Source of the DNA: Candidatus Krumholzibacteriota bacterium
GTDB lineage: Bacteria; Krumholzibacteriota; Krumholzibacteriia; JAJRXK01
Reading direction: 5' to 3'
NCBI GenBank assembly: GCA_029262065.1
Contig: JAJDAC010000036.1
Span: 33,563 to 97,562 of the forward strand
DNA: 64,000 bases
Below, piece after piece: positions 34,603 to 44,220 of the stretch (position 1 is its first letter; each line of letters begins with the position of its first letter). The translations under genes were made by a program, and so were the position numbers. The notes beneath the pieces are model-generated. The model ran no database searches. It worked only from the letters and a program-made list of their open reading frames with translations, and was not told the origin of the DNA.

Positions 34603-35895
34603 TCAGACGGCCGACGGTGCCACATCCGATGCTTGTAGCCAATCGACCACGAGTTCCCGGGTTTCCTTCGACACCTGTGCGTTTCGATACCCTAGTAGTT
34701 GCGTCATGCGCCAACCCTTGAGGCTCGAGCGTTCAAGTAGCAACGTGGCGTCCTCGGATCTGGCTCGGACACAGTAGAATGCGCCCACGCCCGCGCGCAG
34801 GCGACGCACGTAGCTGCGGGACGCGCAGCAATTCCGTTGCTTTCGACCCCAGGCCTTGAGTTCCGTGAAGTTACGCACGGGTGTGATCGACGCGTTGCCT
34901 GGCACCGGTACCTCGAACTCGTCGGGGTGGGCCAGCTCGCGGTGCACGCGAAGCGCTTCCGCCAGTTCGGCGTGGATCTGGCGCGCATGATCCAGGTTAC
35001 GAAATTCCAGCGTCACGCTGCTCTTACCCAGGAAATTCAGGATGCGCGAGCACTCGATCACCAGGTCGGCCATGCGGTCCCTGAACATCTCCTCGTCGCG
35101 TGTGGAAACCTCGTGCACGAACCGCTTGGTAAGATGCGGACGACACTCGGGGTCGGTAACCAGCCGCAGTACGCCTACGTGCACCGATTCACAATGACTC
35201 AGGAGGGGACCAACGCCGTCGTTGCTCAGGGCCCCCCGAAGTCGGAGCAGATCATGCACCGAGGCGGTCTCCGGGCCAATTTTTCGAAACAGCCGTTGTG
35301 TGGATTTCCGACCGGGAAAGCCCAGCCACTCGAGCGCCTCGCGCTGGCGTAGGCGCAACAGTTTCTGCACGCATGCACGGTAGTTGCGAATGCGCTCTCC
35401 TCGGAAGGTCGACAGGTCGGTCAGGCAGAAGGCCAGGGCAGGGTTGCTTCGTATGAGGTCGATGTTTTCATCGAAGTCGGAGGAGAGTCGAAGCAGGTTG
35501 AATTGCCCGTAGCGGAACGGCTCGATCAGCGCGCGCACGTTCTGGGGGAGGCTCTCCACGAACCCGGACAGGCCCGTGCTGTGGACGCGCGAGTCGTCGG
35601 CTTCGAAACCGAGCCGAAGCTGGTCGTCACCACCGGCCCGCGCCGCTCGGCGCGGGGTTGCCGACGTGGAATGCTCGATCAGCCACGGGGCCTGGTTTCT
35701 ACGCCAAGCCCGTAGATCCGCGCGCGGTGGATCGAAGTCGAACCACTCCGGGCTTGGCCACTGGCGGCGAAACACGCGGGGGTCGGGCCATGCCCGCACC
35801 AGGTATTCCGCGCGCGCGGGTTGATCAAAGAATTGATAATGGTCGAATCCGGTGTCGCGCAGAGGTGTACGACAGCGAGCCGATGAAATTCCCAT
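34603..35895 (-). CDS. PcfJ-like domain protein
   Basis: The 430-residue protein has a C-terminal region (about 300-430) matching the PcfJ domain pattern: TPVRNFTELKAWGRKQRNCC, then a basic segment, an AFYCVRA strand, an LLLER strand, GWRMTQLLGYRNAQVS and a terminal helix with VDWLQ. PcfJ proteins are known from plasmids and phages, but their biochemical role is poorly defined. The N-terminal two-thirds is helical, with several paired Arg and Cys residues, and has no family I recognise. I placed the start at ATG 35895 because AGGAGAG lies five or six bases upstream, although the frame is open further. It converges on the kinase gene 44 bases away. Here it is isolated, with no mobile or conjugation gene nearby. 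Confidence 0.7.
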   Translation of the reverse strand: MGISSARCRTPLRDTGFDHYQFFDQPARAEYLVRAWPDPRVFRRQWPSPEWFDFDPPRADLRAWRRNQAPWLIEHSTSATPRRAARAGGDDQLRLGFEADDSRVHSTGLSGFVESLPQNVRALIEPFRYGQFNLLRLSSDFDENIDLIRSNPALAFCLTDLSTFRGERIRNYRACVQKLLRLRQREALEWLGFPGRKSTQRLFRKIGPETASVHDLLRLRGALSNDGVGPLLSHCESVHVGVLRLVTDPECRPHLTKRFVHEVSTRDEEMFRDRMADLVIECSRILNFLGKSSVTLEFRNLDHARQIHAELAEALRVHRELAHPDEFEVPVPGNASITPVRNFTELKAWGRKQRNCCASRSYVRRLRAGVGAFYCVRARSEDATLLLERSSLKGWRMTQLLGYRNAQVSKETRELVVDWLQASDVAPSAV

Positions 35896-36331
35896 GGGAC
35901 TCTCCTGCAGATGCTGGTCGAATCCCAAAATGACCGATCGCCGACCTCGATTGCGAGAGCGTGACCGCAAGCGACGGCTCCGTAACGAATTCCCGACCGC
36001 GAGGGGGTCGAAAGCTGGCCGCCGGCCCGACGTCGCCAAATATCGCCCGTCGTAACGTCTTGCCCGCGTTGCATCTCCAGGGCTCTGCGTTGGCGACCGA
36101 TTTGGGGATAGATGGGGACGAAATACGACGCAACGTGTCTGTCCTCTACTTATCCCCGGATAATCCTGTCTCGATGACCCCGGCCCCGCAGCGAGCCCGA
36201 TGGCTTGCAGCGAGATGTGGGTGGTTCAGGGTGCGTGGGGCATATGGGATTCGCATGGTGGTGCATGGATCCGTTGGCTCGTCGGGTACATCAATTGCAG
36301 AATAGCGAGCCACATGAACTCGGAGGGTTCC
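35896..36331. other. intergenic region with a small palindrome
   Basis: No convincing gene was found in these 436 bases; the ORFs present are short and lack family resemblance. A perfect-armed inverted repeat TTATCC-CC-GGATAA lies at 36150-36163 and could be an operator. The region precedes the thioredoxin-like lipoprotein gene. Confidence 0.5.
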
Positions 36332-36865
36332 ATGCGGTTCGTAATTCTTCTTCTACTGCAAACGTCGTTGCTTCTGGTGGCTTGTGAGGGTGAGCCGCGC
36401 CGCGCCGATACGTATCTGGGAAATCTGGATGACTTTTCCTACGCGAATCGGCGAGGTAAAGCCTACGTGAGCGCGGCGGGAGATTCGCTCCGGTTCGCCA
36501 GCTTGGACGGGAAGTTCGTTTGGGTGGACTTCGCAGCGCCTTGGTGTCAACCCTGTACGCCCCAGGCGAAAATTTTTGCTCAGCTCGAACACCAAGAACC
36601 AGAAGTCGCGTTTGTTACACTGCTCACCGGCGACCGGGGTCCCCTGATCCCAGCTTCGGAAGCTACGGCCCGGTCATGGGCACGACGTTTCGGTTTGAAC
36701 TCCAGTCGCGTCGCCGCCTGCGCCGAAATGCGAGTTGTGCCCTCTCATATGCTGTTCTCACCCGAGGGCCAACTACTGTATTGGTCCGAGGGGGTGCATT
36801 CGGCCGCGCAGGTGCGAGCGGTGCTGGCCGAGCACTCGTTTGGCCACGCTCCTGTCGCGCGCTGA
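36332..36865 (+). CDS. thioredoxin-fold lipoprotein (TlpA/ResA-like)
   Basis: The 177-residue protein has a lipoprotein signal with Cys at residue 18 (LLVAC) and a thioredoxin-fold core. It includes the redox motif WCQPC (Cys72 and Cys75) after the strand VWVDFAAP, and later a cis-Pro site RVVPSHMLF. Such periplasmic lipoproteins reduce or oxidise disulfides, often to support cytochrome c maturation, and this genome makes many c-type haem proteins. The proline of the usual CPPC/CGPC pair position is kept as CQPC. ATG at 36332 has GGAGGG six bases upstream; an earlier in-frame ATG at 36314 lacks a site. The neighbouring gene downstream is also a lipoprotein but of different type. Confidence 0.84.
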   Translation: MRFVILLLLQTSLLLVACEGEPRRADTYLGNLDDFSYANRRGKAYVSAAGDSLRFASLDGKFVWVDFAAPWCQPCTPQAKIFAQLEHQEPEVAFVTLLTGDRGPLIPASEATARSWARRFGLNSSRVAACAEMRVVPSHMLFSPEGQLLYWSEGVHSAAQVRAVLAEHSFGHAPVAR

Positions 36866-36957
36866 GTGGTCCGGCGATCCTGCCTCCGAGCCCGGTTTGG
36901 CATCCTTGATGCAGAAATGGTCTGATTCGACCATTTTTCCCGGTGGAGGCCCAGATC

Positions 36958-37851
36958 ATGAAGAATACCCATCTGCTGCTGCTGTTGCTGTGCCTGACGC
37001 TCAGTGCCTGTATCAACCGGAGCGAGGAAGTCGTGTTGAACACGGACGGTTCGGGAACCCTCCGCGTCCAGTCGGATATTCCCTCGGCCATGGTCGAGTC
37101 CCTGGGAAAATTCTTCTCGTTCATGTTCGAGGATATGGCCGGGTCCAATCTGGACATCATGAACGCGCTGCTTGCCGAGGAGGGTATGGATTCGATGGAG
37201 TCGGTCGAGGAAATGCAGAACCTGCACGGCTTCACGCAGGAATCGCTGGAGGCGGTATGCGCAACCACCGGATCAGAGCTGGTGGATTTCACGGCTGAGG
37301 TCGTGGACGACGTCGACTCCTCGAGCTTCGAGGTCCACTTTCCCAGCGTGGCTGCGTTGGACGAAATCATGGCGAGCATGACGACCGAGACCGCGGGCAT
37401 AGAGCTCGTGCGCCGGGGCGATGAGTATGAGTTCCGTTGTACGAAGGCCGATCAGCAATCGAACGATGCGATCGGTGAGGGCGAGTTGTCACCCGAACTC
37501 CAGGCTCGCGTCGACTCGTTGGCGGCCAACTTCGAAGATGATCCCAGGGTCATGGGCCTCATGATGGAGATGATGGGATCCATGATGTCCGCGGGGGCGA
37601 CAGCCGACGGCTTTCGTGTACTGCACCAGGTTACGGTCCCCGGCGATGTCCAGGATCACAACGCCCACATGGTCGATCAGCGGACCGTGACGTGGAGTTA
37701 CGATATGGAGAATCTCATGTCGGGAGGCCTCGACGACATGATGGGTGCGACCACCGACTCCACGGGATCCCAGTTGTCTGAAACGAACCGCTGGGTCGTG
37801 TTCTCGGCCAAGGGTCTGGAATTGCCTGAGGTCGGCGTCGACGGCCGATAG
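36958..37851 (+). CDS. lipoprotein of unknown function
   Basis: The 297-residue protein starts with a leucine-rich lipoprotein signal whose lipobox is LSAC (Cys about residue 18). It is followed by an acidic, methionine-rich body with several predicted helices (SLGKFFSFMFEDMAGS, MMEMMGSMMS). The early segment NRSEEVVLNTDGSGTLRV looks like the start of the DUF-type lipoproteins known from FCB and myxobacteria that carry the pattern TIxLxxDGSGT. I cannot name a function. The ATG at 36958 has GGTGGAGG upstream, in preference to a GTG at 36943 that lies inside that site. It is 92 bases downstream of the thioredoxin-like gene on the same strand. Confidence 0.7.
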   Translation: MKNTHLLLLLLCLTLSACINRSEEVVLNTDGSGTLRVQSDIPSAMVESLGKFFSFMFEDMAGSNLDIMNALLAEEGMDSMESVEEMQNLHGFTQESLEAVCATTGSELVDFTAEVVDDVDSSSFEVHFPSVAALDEIMASMTTETAGIELVRRGDEYEFRCTKADQQSNDAIGEGELSPELQARVDSLAANFEDDPRVMGLMMEMMGSMMSAGATADGFRVLHQVTVPGDVQDHNAHMVDQRTVTWSYDMENLMSGGLDDMMGATTDSTGSQLSETNRWVVFSAKGLELPEVGVDGR

Positions 37852-37967
37852 TGAACGCAGGGTTCGGCGGAGGTCAGACCGTAGCCTTGAACCACTCCTG
37901 GACCGGGTCCAAATAGCTGGGCCGCTAGCCCAGACGCAAGAAGACGCCGGTGGCCCGGAAATCCCGA

Positions 37968-40900
37968 CTACTGTTCGTGCGCCCCTCGATCCACTCCGTT
38001 CCCCAGCGGGCGTGCGTTCCCAGAGAAGTCCTCGCTCGGAACCTGAGGTACCTCCGACGAAGTAGCACCACTGTCCACGGCCGGGCTGTTGGGGTCGAGC
38101 CTCAGTTCGGCACCTGTGAACATGGGATCTGCGGTGAGGTCATTGGTTCCCGTTGACGTGGATCCACCCGCGTAGTTTGACGAGAACCCGTGGAGCAGGT
38201 TGTAGTTGGAGTCTATCGTCGTATTGATGGGAATATCGATTCCAGTGCCTCCGTTTCCTACCAGCACGTTGTTGATCAGCAACACCGGCAGAGGCCCTGG
38301 TACGTTCGCGTCGGTGACCACGCCAATTGCGAACTGGCTCGGCGGTGCAACGACGTTCTGCGACGTCCGGAGCGTGTTGTTGATTACCCGGAACGATTCA
38401 AAGTGTTCCACGTCCCGTAGGTACATGCCACCGAACGAGGTCGTTCCCTCAAACACATTGTTCTGGATGAGCATGGTGAGGCCTGGACCGTTCTGACGAG
38501 AGGTTACTTCCAGTGCCTTGCGCCCCGCCTCGCTGGTGCCGACTACGAAGTTCGATTCGACCACGACCGCCGATCCGCCAAAAAAGACCTCGGCCCAGAT
38601 TCCGGCTTCGTCGGTTTCGATACGATTGCCACGGACTACCGACCCGGGTTGATCTCCCGCATCATCGCGGTCCTGGATCGCGATGGCCCAGTCGAGCCCG
38701 TTTCCTCCGGTTTCACCCGTGGCTATGACGATGTCGTTGTCCTCGACGGTGGTTCCGGTGCAGTTGGTGATCTGTATGGCGGTGCCCAATTCATCCTGTG
38801 TCCACTGATTGCCGCGAATCTGGATACCGGTACTTCGGTTGACGGCAACCATGTTCGTGGAGTTTGTGAATGTGTTTCCCTCGATCACCATGTCCTGGCA
38901 ACTATCAATGGACAGGGCTTTCCACGAATCGCTGAGCACGCAGTCCCTTACCGTCGTGCCCACGCTGCTGACGATTTCGATTCCCAGCAGCGTGCGATCC
39001 ACGCCGGGATCCAGGCTCATGGCTACGCGCTCGATGAGCATCGAAGTGGCGCCGCGAAGAACCGCCGGCTTGTGGGAAGATCCAATCGGAGCGTGTAGCC
39101 TCAGGTCGCGCAGCGCATCGAATCCGACTTCCGATCGCAGCACCGTGTTGAACGTGGCGGAAGTCAGGGTTGTCTGGTCGAGGCCAGCTCCCTGGAGCGT
39201 TACCGTGTCGGCGGCCCAGAACGTGCCTGGTGCGGTGTAGGTACCCGCCTCCACAGTTATGGTTCCGTTGGCGATGGTGCCGATCAAGGCGGCCTGCAAC
39301 GACCGCGTGTCTGCATTCGGGTTCTGGATCAGGTCGTCATCCACCGTCACGTTCGAACTGGATTCGACCACATCGACGATCAGTTCGAACCGGCCCACTT
39401 CGGGCGAGTTCGCGCTCACCAGGAACACGTAGGTGTCGTCGGCTGGCAACCGGAAGAACGCAGCTTCGTGGACACCAGCGTCTTCATCGCCGAAGAATCT
39501 TCCATTCGCTCCGAAGTGGTTGACCTGCAACTGCGGAATGCGAGGCGTACCCGTGCCCACGCGGTACATCCGAAATACTCCACTTGTACCGATGGTCGAC
39601 GCCGCGTTCTTCAGCATCTGGATTTCCACGCCATCGCCTTCGTTGCCTTCGAACGAGAACACCCTGATGTCGCCGAAGCGGGCCACTTGCGGTGTTCGGG
39701 TGGCCCGACCCGCCGAGTCGAAGCTGAGGGCCAGCGGTGGCGGTACCACATTCAACCCCGCCCGGTACGGCCGCGCGAGTTGGGGATCGTCATTGGTGGA
39801 CGACCAAACCATGAGGAAGTGGGTGCCGGTCGATTCCAACGAATGGATAGCCGTACTGTTGTTGAAGATGACCGGGGGCATCGCCGAGGGAGGGACATCC
39901 CCCTCGGTGTCGATGATGGCGATCTGCCCTGAGAAAAGATCCAGTTCGTCGAGCGAACCCTTGAACAGGTCCCCCGCCGAGCCTTGGAATTGGTAGTAGT
40001 GGTACGTGCCGTCCTTGCCTGTGTTCTCAATGATGGCCCCCGGAAGAATGGTGGGCACGTCGCGCACCGCGAACTCGTACTCACCGTCGAAGCCGAGGCT
40101 GGTGATGGTAACGCAGTGTGGTCCGCTGGCTGATAGTTGAAGCGGCTGCGTGCTGAATCGCGTGCTTCCCATGTACTGATCCCTTACCACGTTCCCCAGG
40201 GAGTCCTCGATCCGTAGCTGGGCCCCGGAGCCGGTGCCGTTCAGACGGCGGAAGTTCATGGTGAACCAGGTGTTGGCGGGCACGTTGAGCTCGATCTTGT
40301 TCACACGCTCGGGCTCGAGGTCGCTGACGATGGTCGAGGGAAGCTGCATGTCGAACGACTCGATGAACCGCGCGTTCAGTTCGTATGCACCGGGTGCGTT
40401 CAGGGTCCCGGCGATTTCCAGACGGTATTCTCCATCTGCTTCCAGCTTATGGGTGGTGGCGGTAGTCTCGTCATCGAAGTCGATTGCGAAGATCACCGCG
40501 CCGTTGGGATCGATCAACGTCATGGTCCCTTCGAGGTTGCTGGCCAGCGAAGGTTGCGTCAGAAGTGAGATGTATTGCTCGGCTTGACCGTCGAACGTGT
40601 ACACATCCACTTCGCCCGCCGGATCGATCGAAGCCACGACCGAGGTGGGAAAGATCAGATGGCCACCGCCCGCGGCGATGGGATCGAGGGGAATGATGAC
40701 GTCTTCCACGCCTTTCGCGCTGCCGGGCCCGATCGTCACGGATCCCCGGAGGCTGCCGTTGGCCGACGAACCGGTCAGGGTGATGCCGACGCCCGGGGGA
40801 AATGGTTGTTCTTCGCCTTCGGGAGGAACGGGGCCACCGGGTCCGGTGAACGGACCATCTTCGTCCAGCAATTCCGAATCGATGTAGCAGGACTCGCCGC

Positions 40901-42737
40901 CGGGGATATCGATGACGGGAAAGCCGCCCACGTCGCGGAGCTTGCAGCGTGGCCTCAATGGACGGGGGTTGCCTTCGAAGTGATCCATGTTCCACCAGGA
41001 GAAATGGGTTACCTGCGCTCGCAGGGCCATCCCCGTGGGCGAACCCGGCGAGGCCACGACCGTACCCTGGCCTTCCTGTAGCCATAGGCCCGTGGTGGGG
41101 TCGACCGACCACAGATCGATCGTGTCACCCAGGGACGCGCTGGCGGAGTACGAGGGAATCTCGATTTCGGCACAACGACCCGGCACCAGTTGCAGTCGTT
41201 CGCCGCCTTGTTCGAACGTGACCTCCATTACGCCGTAGGTCAGGAGCAGGCCTCGCTCGCCGGTGGGGCGGATTCCCTCGAAACTGCCGGGAAACGCGGC
41301 GAGCTCGGTACGGTTGCTTACGTCAACCGGCGTTATGCAGACGGTGGCCTCCCCAGTGGCCATGGACCCGTCGGGGCGCATGAGAGCATCCGGGGGGAGA
41401 ATCACACACGCACCGTCTTCGGATTCGGAGAGGCCACCGTCCTCCACCTTGTTCAGGGTTACTGGTACGCGACGGCGGCGTAGCGACGCCTCGAAGGAAG
41501 AAAATTCGTTGTTCGCGGGAAGCACCATTCGCACGGTTTGAAGCGTGTAGTTCTCTTTGCTCAGCTCGAGCACCAACGGCACGCCGGTGGGCATGTTGGT
41601 GAGCGTGACGCTACCGTCGGACAGGCTTGTGGCCGAAACCCCGCTGGTCACATGCGTAGCCGTGACGCCTTCGAGCAGGTTGCCCACGGCATCGGTGATC
41701 GACCCCACGACCATGGCCCCTGAGCTGACCGGTGGCGGGCCTTGCACTACGTCGATGGTGGTTGAGGCGCTGGCGGTGGCGCCGTATTGGGCCGCCACCG
41801 TGAGGGAGATCGTGTATTGGCCGGGTATGGCGAATACGTGGGCCACGAATTCGCCGCCGCCGCGTTGCTGGTCACCGAAGTTCCAGGCGTAGTCGGTCGC
41901 GCCCGACGACGAGGACGCGTCGAACAGGACCGCTTCCCCAACCTGCAGCGTTCCGCCAATGCTCAGGTTCGCCGTGGGCGTAGCTTCGGCATCCAGAACG
42001 AACGACGCAGTGTTGTCGAGGGTGGAGTCGAGCAGCAACGTTTGCTGTTGGGTGACGAAACCGAACTTCTCAACGCGGATATCGACCAGGACGGTGCCTT
42101 CGCCGCGCTTGGCGGCGCCGTCCGCGGTCCCGGTGCGAACGTCGCTGACGTCGATGCCGGGCGTGGTGCCCACCTGTTGCAACTGGAAGCGGAGTTCACC
42201 GCGTCCCAGAACCATGAGCTTCCGGGCGGCTGCGAATCGTACGCCGAACCGTAGACGGTAGAAGTACACACCGCTGGCCACCGACTGGCCGGGATCGATT
42301 CGGCGACCACGAGCGTCGAATACATCGAGGGCCGGGGGGCCTTGGGCGCCCTCGGGCGCGGAGTACGGCAGGGTCAGGCTGAGGTCCCCGCTGCCTCGGA
42401 TCGGATTGGGCCACGCGGCTCCCATCCAGGATTCGGTGATCTGCACGATAGGAGGGTCTTCCAGGGGCGGGTCGCCCAGCCCCAGCGGCACTTCGGTATT
42501 GGCCTGGAACACGGTCGCGTAGTTGCCCGTGGCATCGGTGAACGCGCGATCCACCAGGACGGTGCCATCGTCGGATCTGCTGACGATGATCCGGGCGTGG
42601 TCGACCGAGCCCACGCCGTTGGCGTCAACCACGCCCCGCAGCATGAAATCCACTGGCTGGATTTCCGTGGGCTGTGCGCTGGCCAACACGGGAGCCAAGC
42701 TCAGGATCAGGCCCATCAGGATGATTCGCGACCGCAT
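37968..42737 (-). CDS. giant secreted protein with N-terminal FlgD-like, PKD and C-terminal beta-helix domains
   Basis: The 1589-residue exported protein has a signal peptide (about 1-21, ending LASAQ). An FlgD-type Ig module (about 105-190; WPNPIRGSGDLSLTLPYS, DVFDARGRR, SGVYFYRLRF) sits unusually near the N terminus. A PKD-type module (about 255-335; DYAWNFGDQQ, YTISLTV) and a carboxypeptidase-regulatory-like module (about 340-430) follow. A ZU5-like region (DGACVILPPDALM) comes next, then one or two pre-peptidase C-terminal type domains (about 720-960). A right-handed parallel beta-helix (about 1170-1580) with repeats such as GNTFTN and IRGN ends in VDRGAHEQ. No catalytic site was seen. 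It is probably a surface adhesin, polysaccharide-binding or structural protein. Confidence 0.85.
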   Translation of the reverse strand: MRSRIILMGLILSLAPVLASAQPTEIQPVDFMLRGVVDANGVGSVDHARIIVSRSDDGTVLVDRAFTDATGNYATVFQANTEVPLGLGDPPLEDPPIVQITESWMGAAWPNPIRGSGDLSLTLPYSAPEGAQGPPALDVFDARGRRIDPGQSVASGVYFYRLRFGVRFAAARKLMVLGRGELRFQLQQVGTTPGIDVSDVRTGTADGAAKRGEGTVLVDIRVEKFGFVTQQQTLLLDSTLDNTASFVLDAEATPTANLSIGGTLQVGEAVLFDASSSSGATDYAWNFGDQQRGGGEFVAHVFAIPGQYTISLTVAAQYGATASASTTIDVVQGPPPVSSGAMVVGSITDAVGNLLEGVTATHVTSGVSATSLSDGSVTLTNMPTGVPLVLELSKENYTLQTVRMVLPANNEFSSFEASLRRRRVPVTLNKVEDGGLSESEDGACVILPPDALMRPDGSMATGEATVCITPVDVSNRTELAAFPGSFEGIRPTGERGLLLTYGVMEVTFEQGGERLQLVPGRCAEIEIPSYSASASLGDTIDLWSVDPTTGLWLQEGQGTVVASPGSPTGMALRAQVTHFSWWNMDHFEGNPRPLRPRCKLRDVGGFPVIDIPGGESCYIDSELLDEDGPFTGPGGPVPPEGEEQPFPPGVGITLTGSSANGSLRGSVTIGPGSAKGVEDVIIPLDPIAAGGGHLIFPTSVVASIDPAGEVDVYTFDGQAEQYISLLTQPSLASNLEGTMTLIDPNGAVIFAIDFDDETTATTHKLEADGEYRLEIAGTLNAPGAYELNARFIESFDMQLPSTIVSDLEPERVNKIELNVPANTWFTMNFRRLNGTGSGAQLRIEDSLGNVVRDQYMGSTRFSTQPLQLSASGPHCVTITSLGFDGEYEFAVRDVPTILPGAIIENTGKDGTYHYYQFQGSAGDLFKGSLDELDLFSGQIAIIDTEGDVPPSAMPPVIFNNSTAIHSLESTGTHFLMVWSSTNDDPQLARPYRAGLNVVPPPLALSFDSAGRATRTPQVARFGDIRVFSFEGNEGDGVEIQMLKNAASTIGTSGVFRMYRVGTGTPRIPQLQVNHFGANGRFFGDEDAGVHEAAFFRLPADDTYVFLVSANSPEVGRFELIVDVVESSSNVTVDDDLIQNPNADTRSLQAALIGTIANGTITVEAGTYTAPGTFWAADTVTLQGAGLDQTTLTSATFNTVLRSEVGFDALRDLRLHAPIGSSHKPAVLRGATSMLIERVAMSLDPGVDRTLLGIEIVSSVGTTVRDCVLSDSWKALSIDSCQDMVIEGNTFTNSTNMVAVNRSTGIQIRGNQWTQDELGTAIQITNCTGTTVEDNDIVIATGETGGNGLDWAIAIQDRDDAGDQPGSVVRGNRIETDEAGIWAEVFFGGSAVVVESNFVVGTSEAGRKALEVTSRQNGPGLTMLIQNNVFEGTTSFGGMYLRDVEHFESFRVINNTLRTSQNVVAPPSQFAIGVVTDANVPGPLPVLLINNVLVGNGGTGIDIPINTTIDSNYNLLHGFSSNYAGGSTSTGTNDLTADPMFTGAELRLDPNSPAVDSGATSSEVPQVPSEDFSGNARPLGNGVDRGAHEQ

Positions 42738-43012
42738 GGGACACCTCTTTGGGCGGGGAGCGGGACGTTACCAAGGTCATACAGGGAACGGGCCGGCGGG
42801 CCAGACCGAACCAGGGATCTGGCCTCTGTCCACCGTGCATATAAGGTTCGCGCCGAAGCGGGAGGAAACCGGCCACCCGAAATGTCTGCCTCGCGTTGGC
42901 CCTTCTTGGAGCACTTCCGCGCGATAGCAGCAGGAGAATGAAGATCGTCCCTGGGCCGTTCGCTTTCGAGGGTTCCTTCGTTCCCATGATGTACCCCATC
43001 CTGGAGGATTCC

Positions 43013-44125
43013 ATGCTCTGTCGCGCGCTCACCCTCGGCTTGGTTCTACTTGGTTGCAGCACACCGGCCTGGGCACATGGTCCCGGGGTCAAGACATCCA
43101 CATCCAGCGGAGACATCTCTATTCCCACCACGCTCAATTTCTGTGGGCAGGAGACGGTCGAGCTCTACGTGAACATCTGCAACAACTCGGAGGCGCCCGT
43201 CGTCTACGAGGCTCAATTGGTCGACAGTTCGCCCGCCTTCGATTGCAACATTGCCATTGTCCCCGACAATCTCAGGTGGGAAGTGACCAAGATCGTTCAA
43301 CCTGGGCAGTGTGCGCCGTACCGCATTACGATCTACCGTCCGTCGGAGCTCGATCAGGAGTCGGTGGTGTGCTACTGGGTACGCGTAGGCGAGGTGAACA
43401 ATCTGAATGTGTGGCTGGGCGCTCGTCTCATCGATAATCGTTTGGCTTGCGTGAATTTCTACGAAGAAGAAGGCGCGCTGTTCATCCATCCCCAGGATCC
43501 GGTGACATTCGAATTCGACCTGGTGAACAATTCCCAGATATCGGAGTTCGTTGAGTACACGCTGTTGGCCAAGGGTCCCGAAGGAACCTCTCCCCAGTCG
43601 AACCTGTCGTTCAACAACGGTGATCCCGCCGAGGCCTACTCGGGCGGTCAGTTTCTCGAGCCCGGCCAGTCCACCCGCGTGTCAGTGGGGTTGGAATGGA
43701 CCGATCCCAAGGCCACCGGGATGTTCGAATTGTCGGTTGAAGCTCCGGTCCTGGACAAGGGCGGCTATCCGCAGTCGGAAGTGTTCAGTCTGCCGGTGGG
43801 CAATGCTTCTCTTTGGAGTACACCAACCGCGGCCGACCTGGCTCCATCGGCTCGCATGAACGCTTCGACGGCACCAAATCCCTTCAATCCTCGCACGACA
43901 GTGTCGTTCACATTGGAACGGTCGGGTCGCACGGTCGTCGATGTCCTGGACTTGCGGGGTCGACGCGTGCGTCGGCTACTGGAGCAATCGTTGTCAGCTG
44001 GCCGTCACGACGTAACGTGGGACGGTCTTTTCGAGGGTGGAAGTCCTGCGTCCAGCGGCACGTATTTCTTTCGGATTGCTGATGCCTTGGGCCAAGTTGC
44101 CGTGAAGGGCGCGCTTATCAAGTAG
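43013..44125 (+). CDS. secreted protein with C-terminal FlgD-like Ig domain
   Basis: The 370-residue protein has a signal peptide (about 1-22, ending PAWAH, with a Cys at residue 15). The body (about 25-280) consists of beta-sandwich-like domains with several cysteines (FCGQETVELYVNICNNS, GQCAPYRITIY). The last 85 residues are the FlgD-type module: APNPFNPRTTVSFTL, VDVLDLRGRR, SGTYFFRI and terminal ALIK. This places it among proteins exported by a type-IX-like or related route. The function of the body is not recognised; it looks like a surface structural protein. ATG 43013 has GGAGG six bases upstream. It is divergent from the giant beta-helix gene and lies 95 bases before a CBS protein. Confidence 0.8.
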   Translation: MLCRALTLGLVLLGCSTPAWAHGPGVKTSTSSGDISIPTTLNFCGQETVELYVNICNNSEAPVVYEAQLVDSSPAFDCNIAIVPDNLRWEVTKIVQPGQCAPYRITIYRPSELDQESVVCYWVRVGEVNNLNVWLGARLIDNRLACVNFYEEEGALFIHPQDPVTFEFDLVNNSQISEFVEYTLLAKGPEGTSPQSNLSFNNGDPAEAYSGGQFLEPGQSTRVSVGLEWTDPKATGMFELSVEAPVLDKGGYPQSEVFSLPVGNASLWSTPTAADLAPSARMNASTAPNPFNPRTTVSFTLERSGRTVVDVLDLRGRRVRRLLEQSLSAGRHDVTWDGLFEGGSPASSGTYFFRIADALGQVAVKGALIK

Positions 44126-44171
44126 GCGCGCCACGGTGCGGTGGTGATTTCTCGTACGGTCGGGGTAGCCA

Positions 44172-44180
44172 TGCTACGAT
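44172..44180 (+). promoter_or_regulatory. extended -10 promoter element
   Basis: TGC followed by TACGAT lies 41 bases before the CBS-protein ATG. No clear -35 is seen. Confidence 0.33.
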
Positions 44181-44220
44181 GGAGGCCCCAGTTGGTGGCA
44201 CCCGACGACGAGGAGAGCCA

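Noticed and set aside
38649..39098. Frames antisense to the giant beta-helix gene
   Set aside because: Repetitive beta-helix codons create open antisense frames; no independent support.
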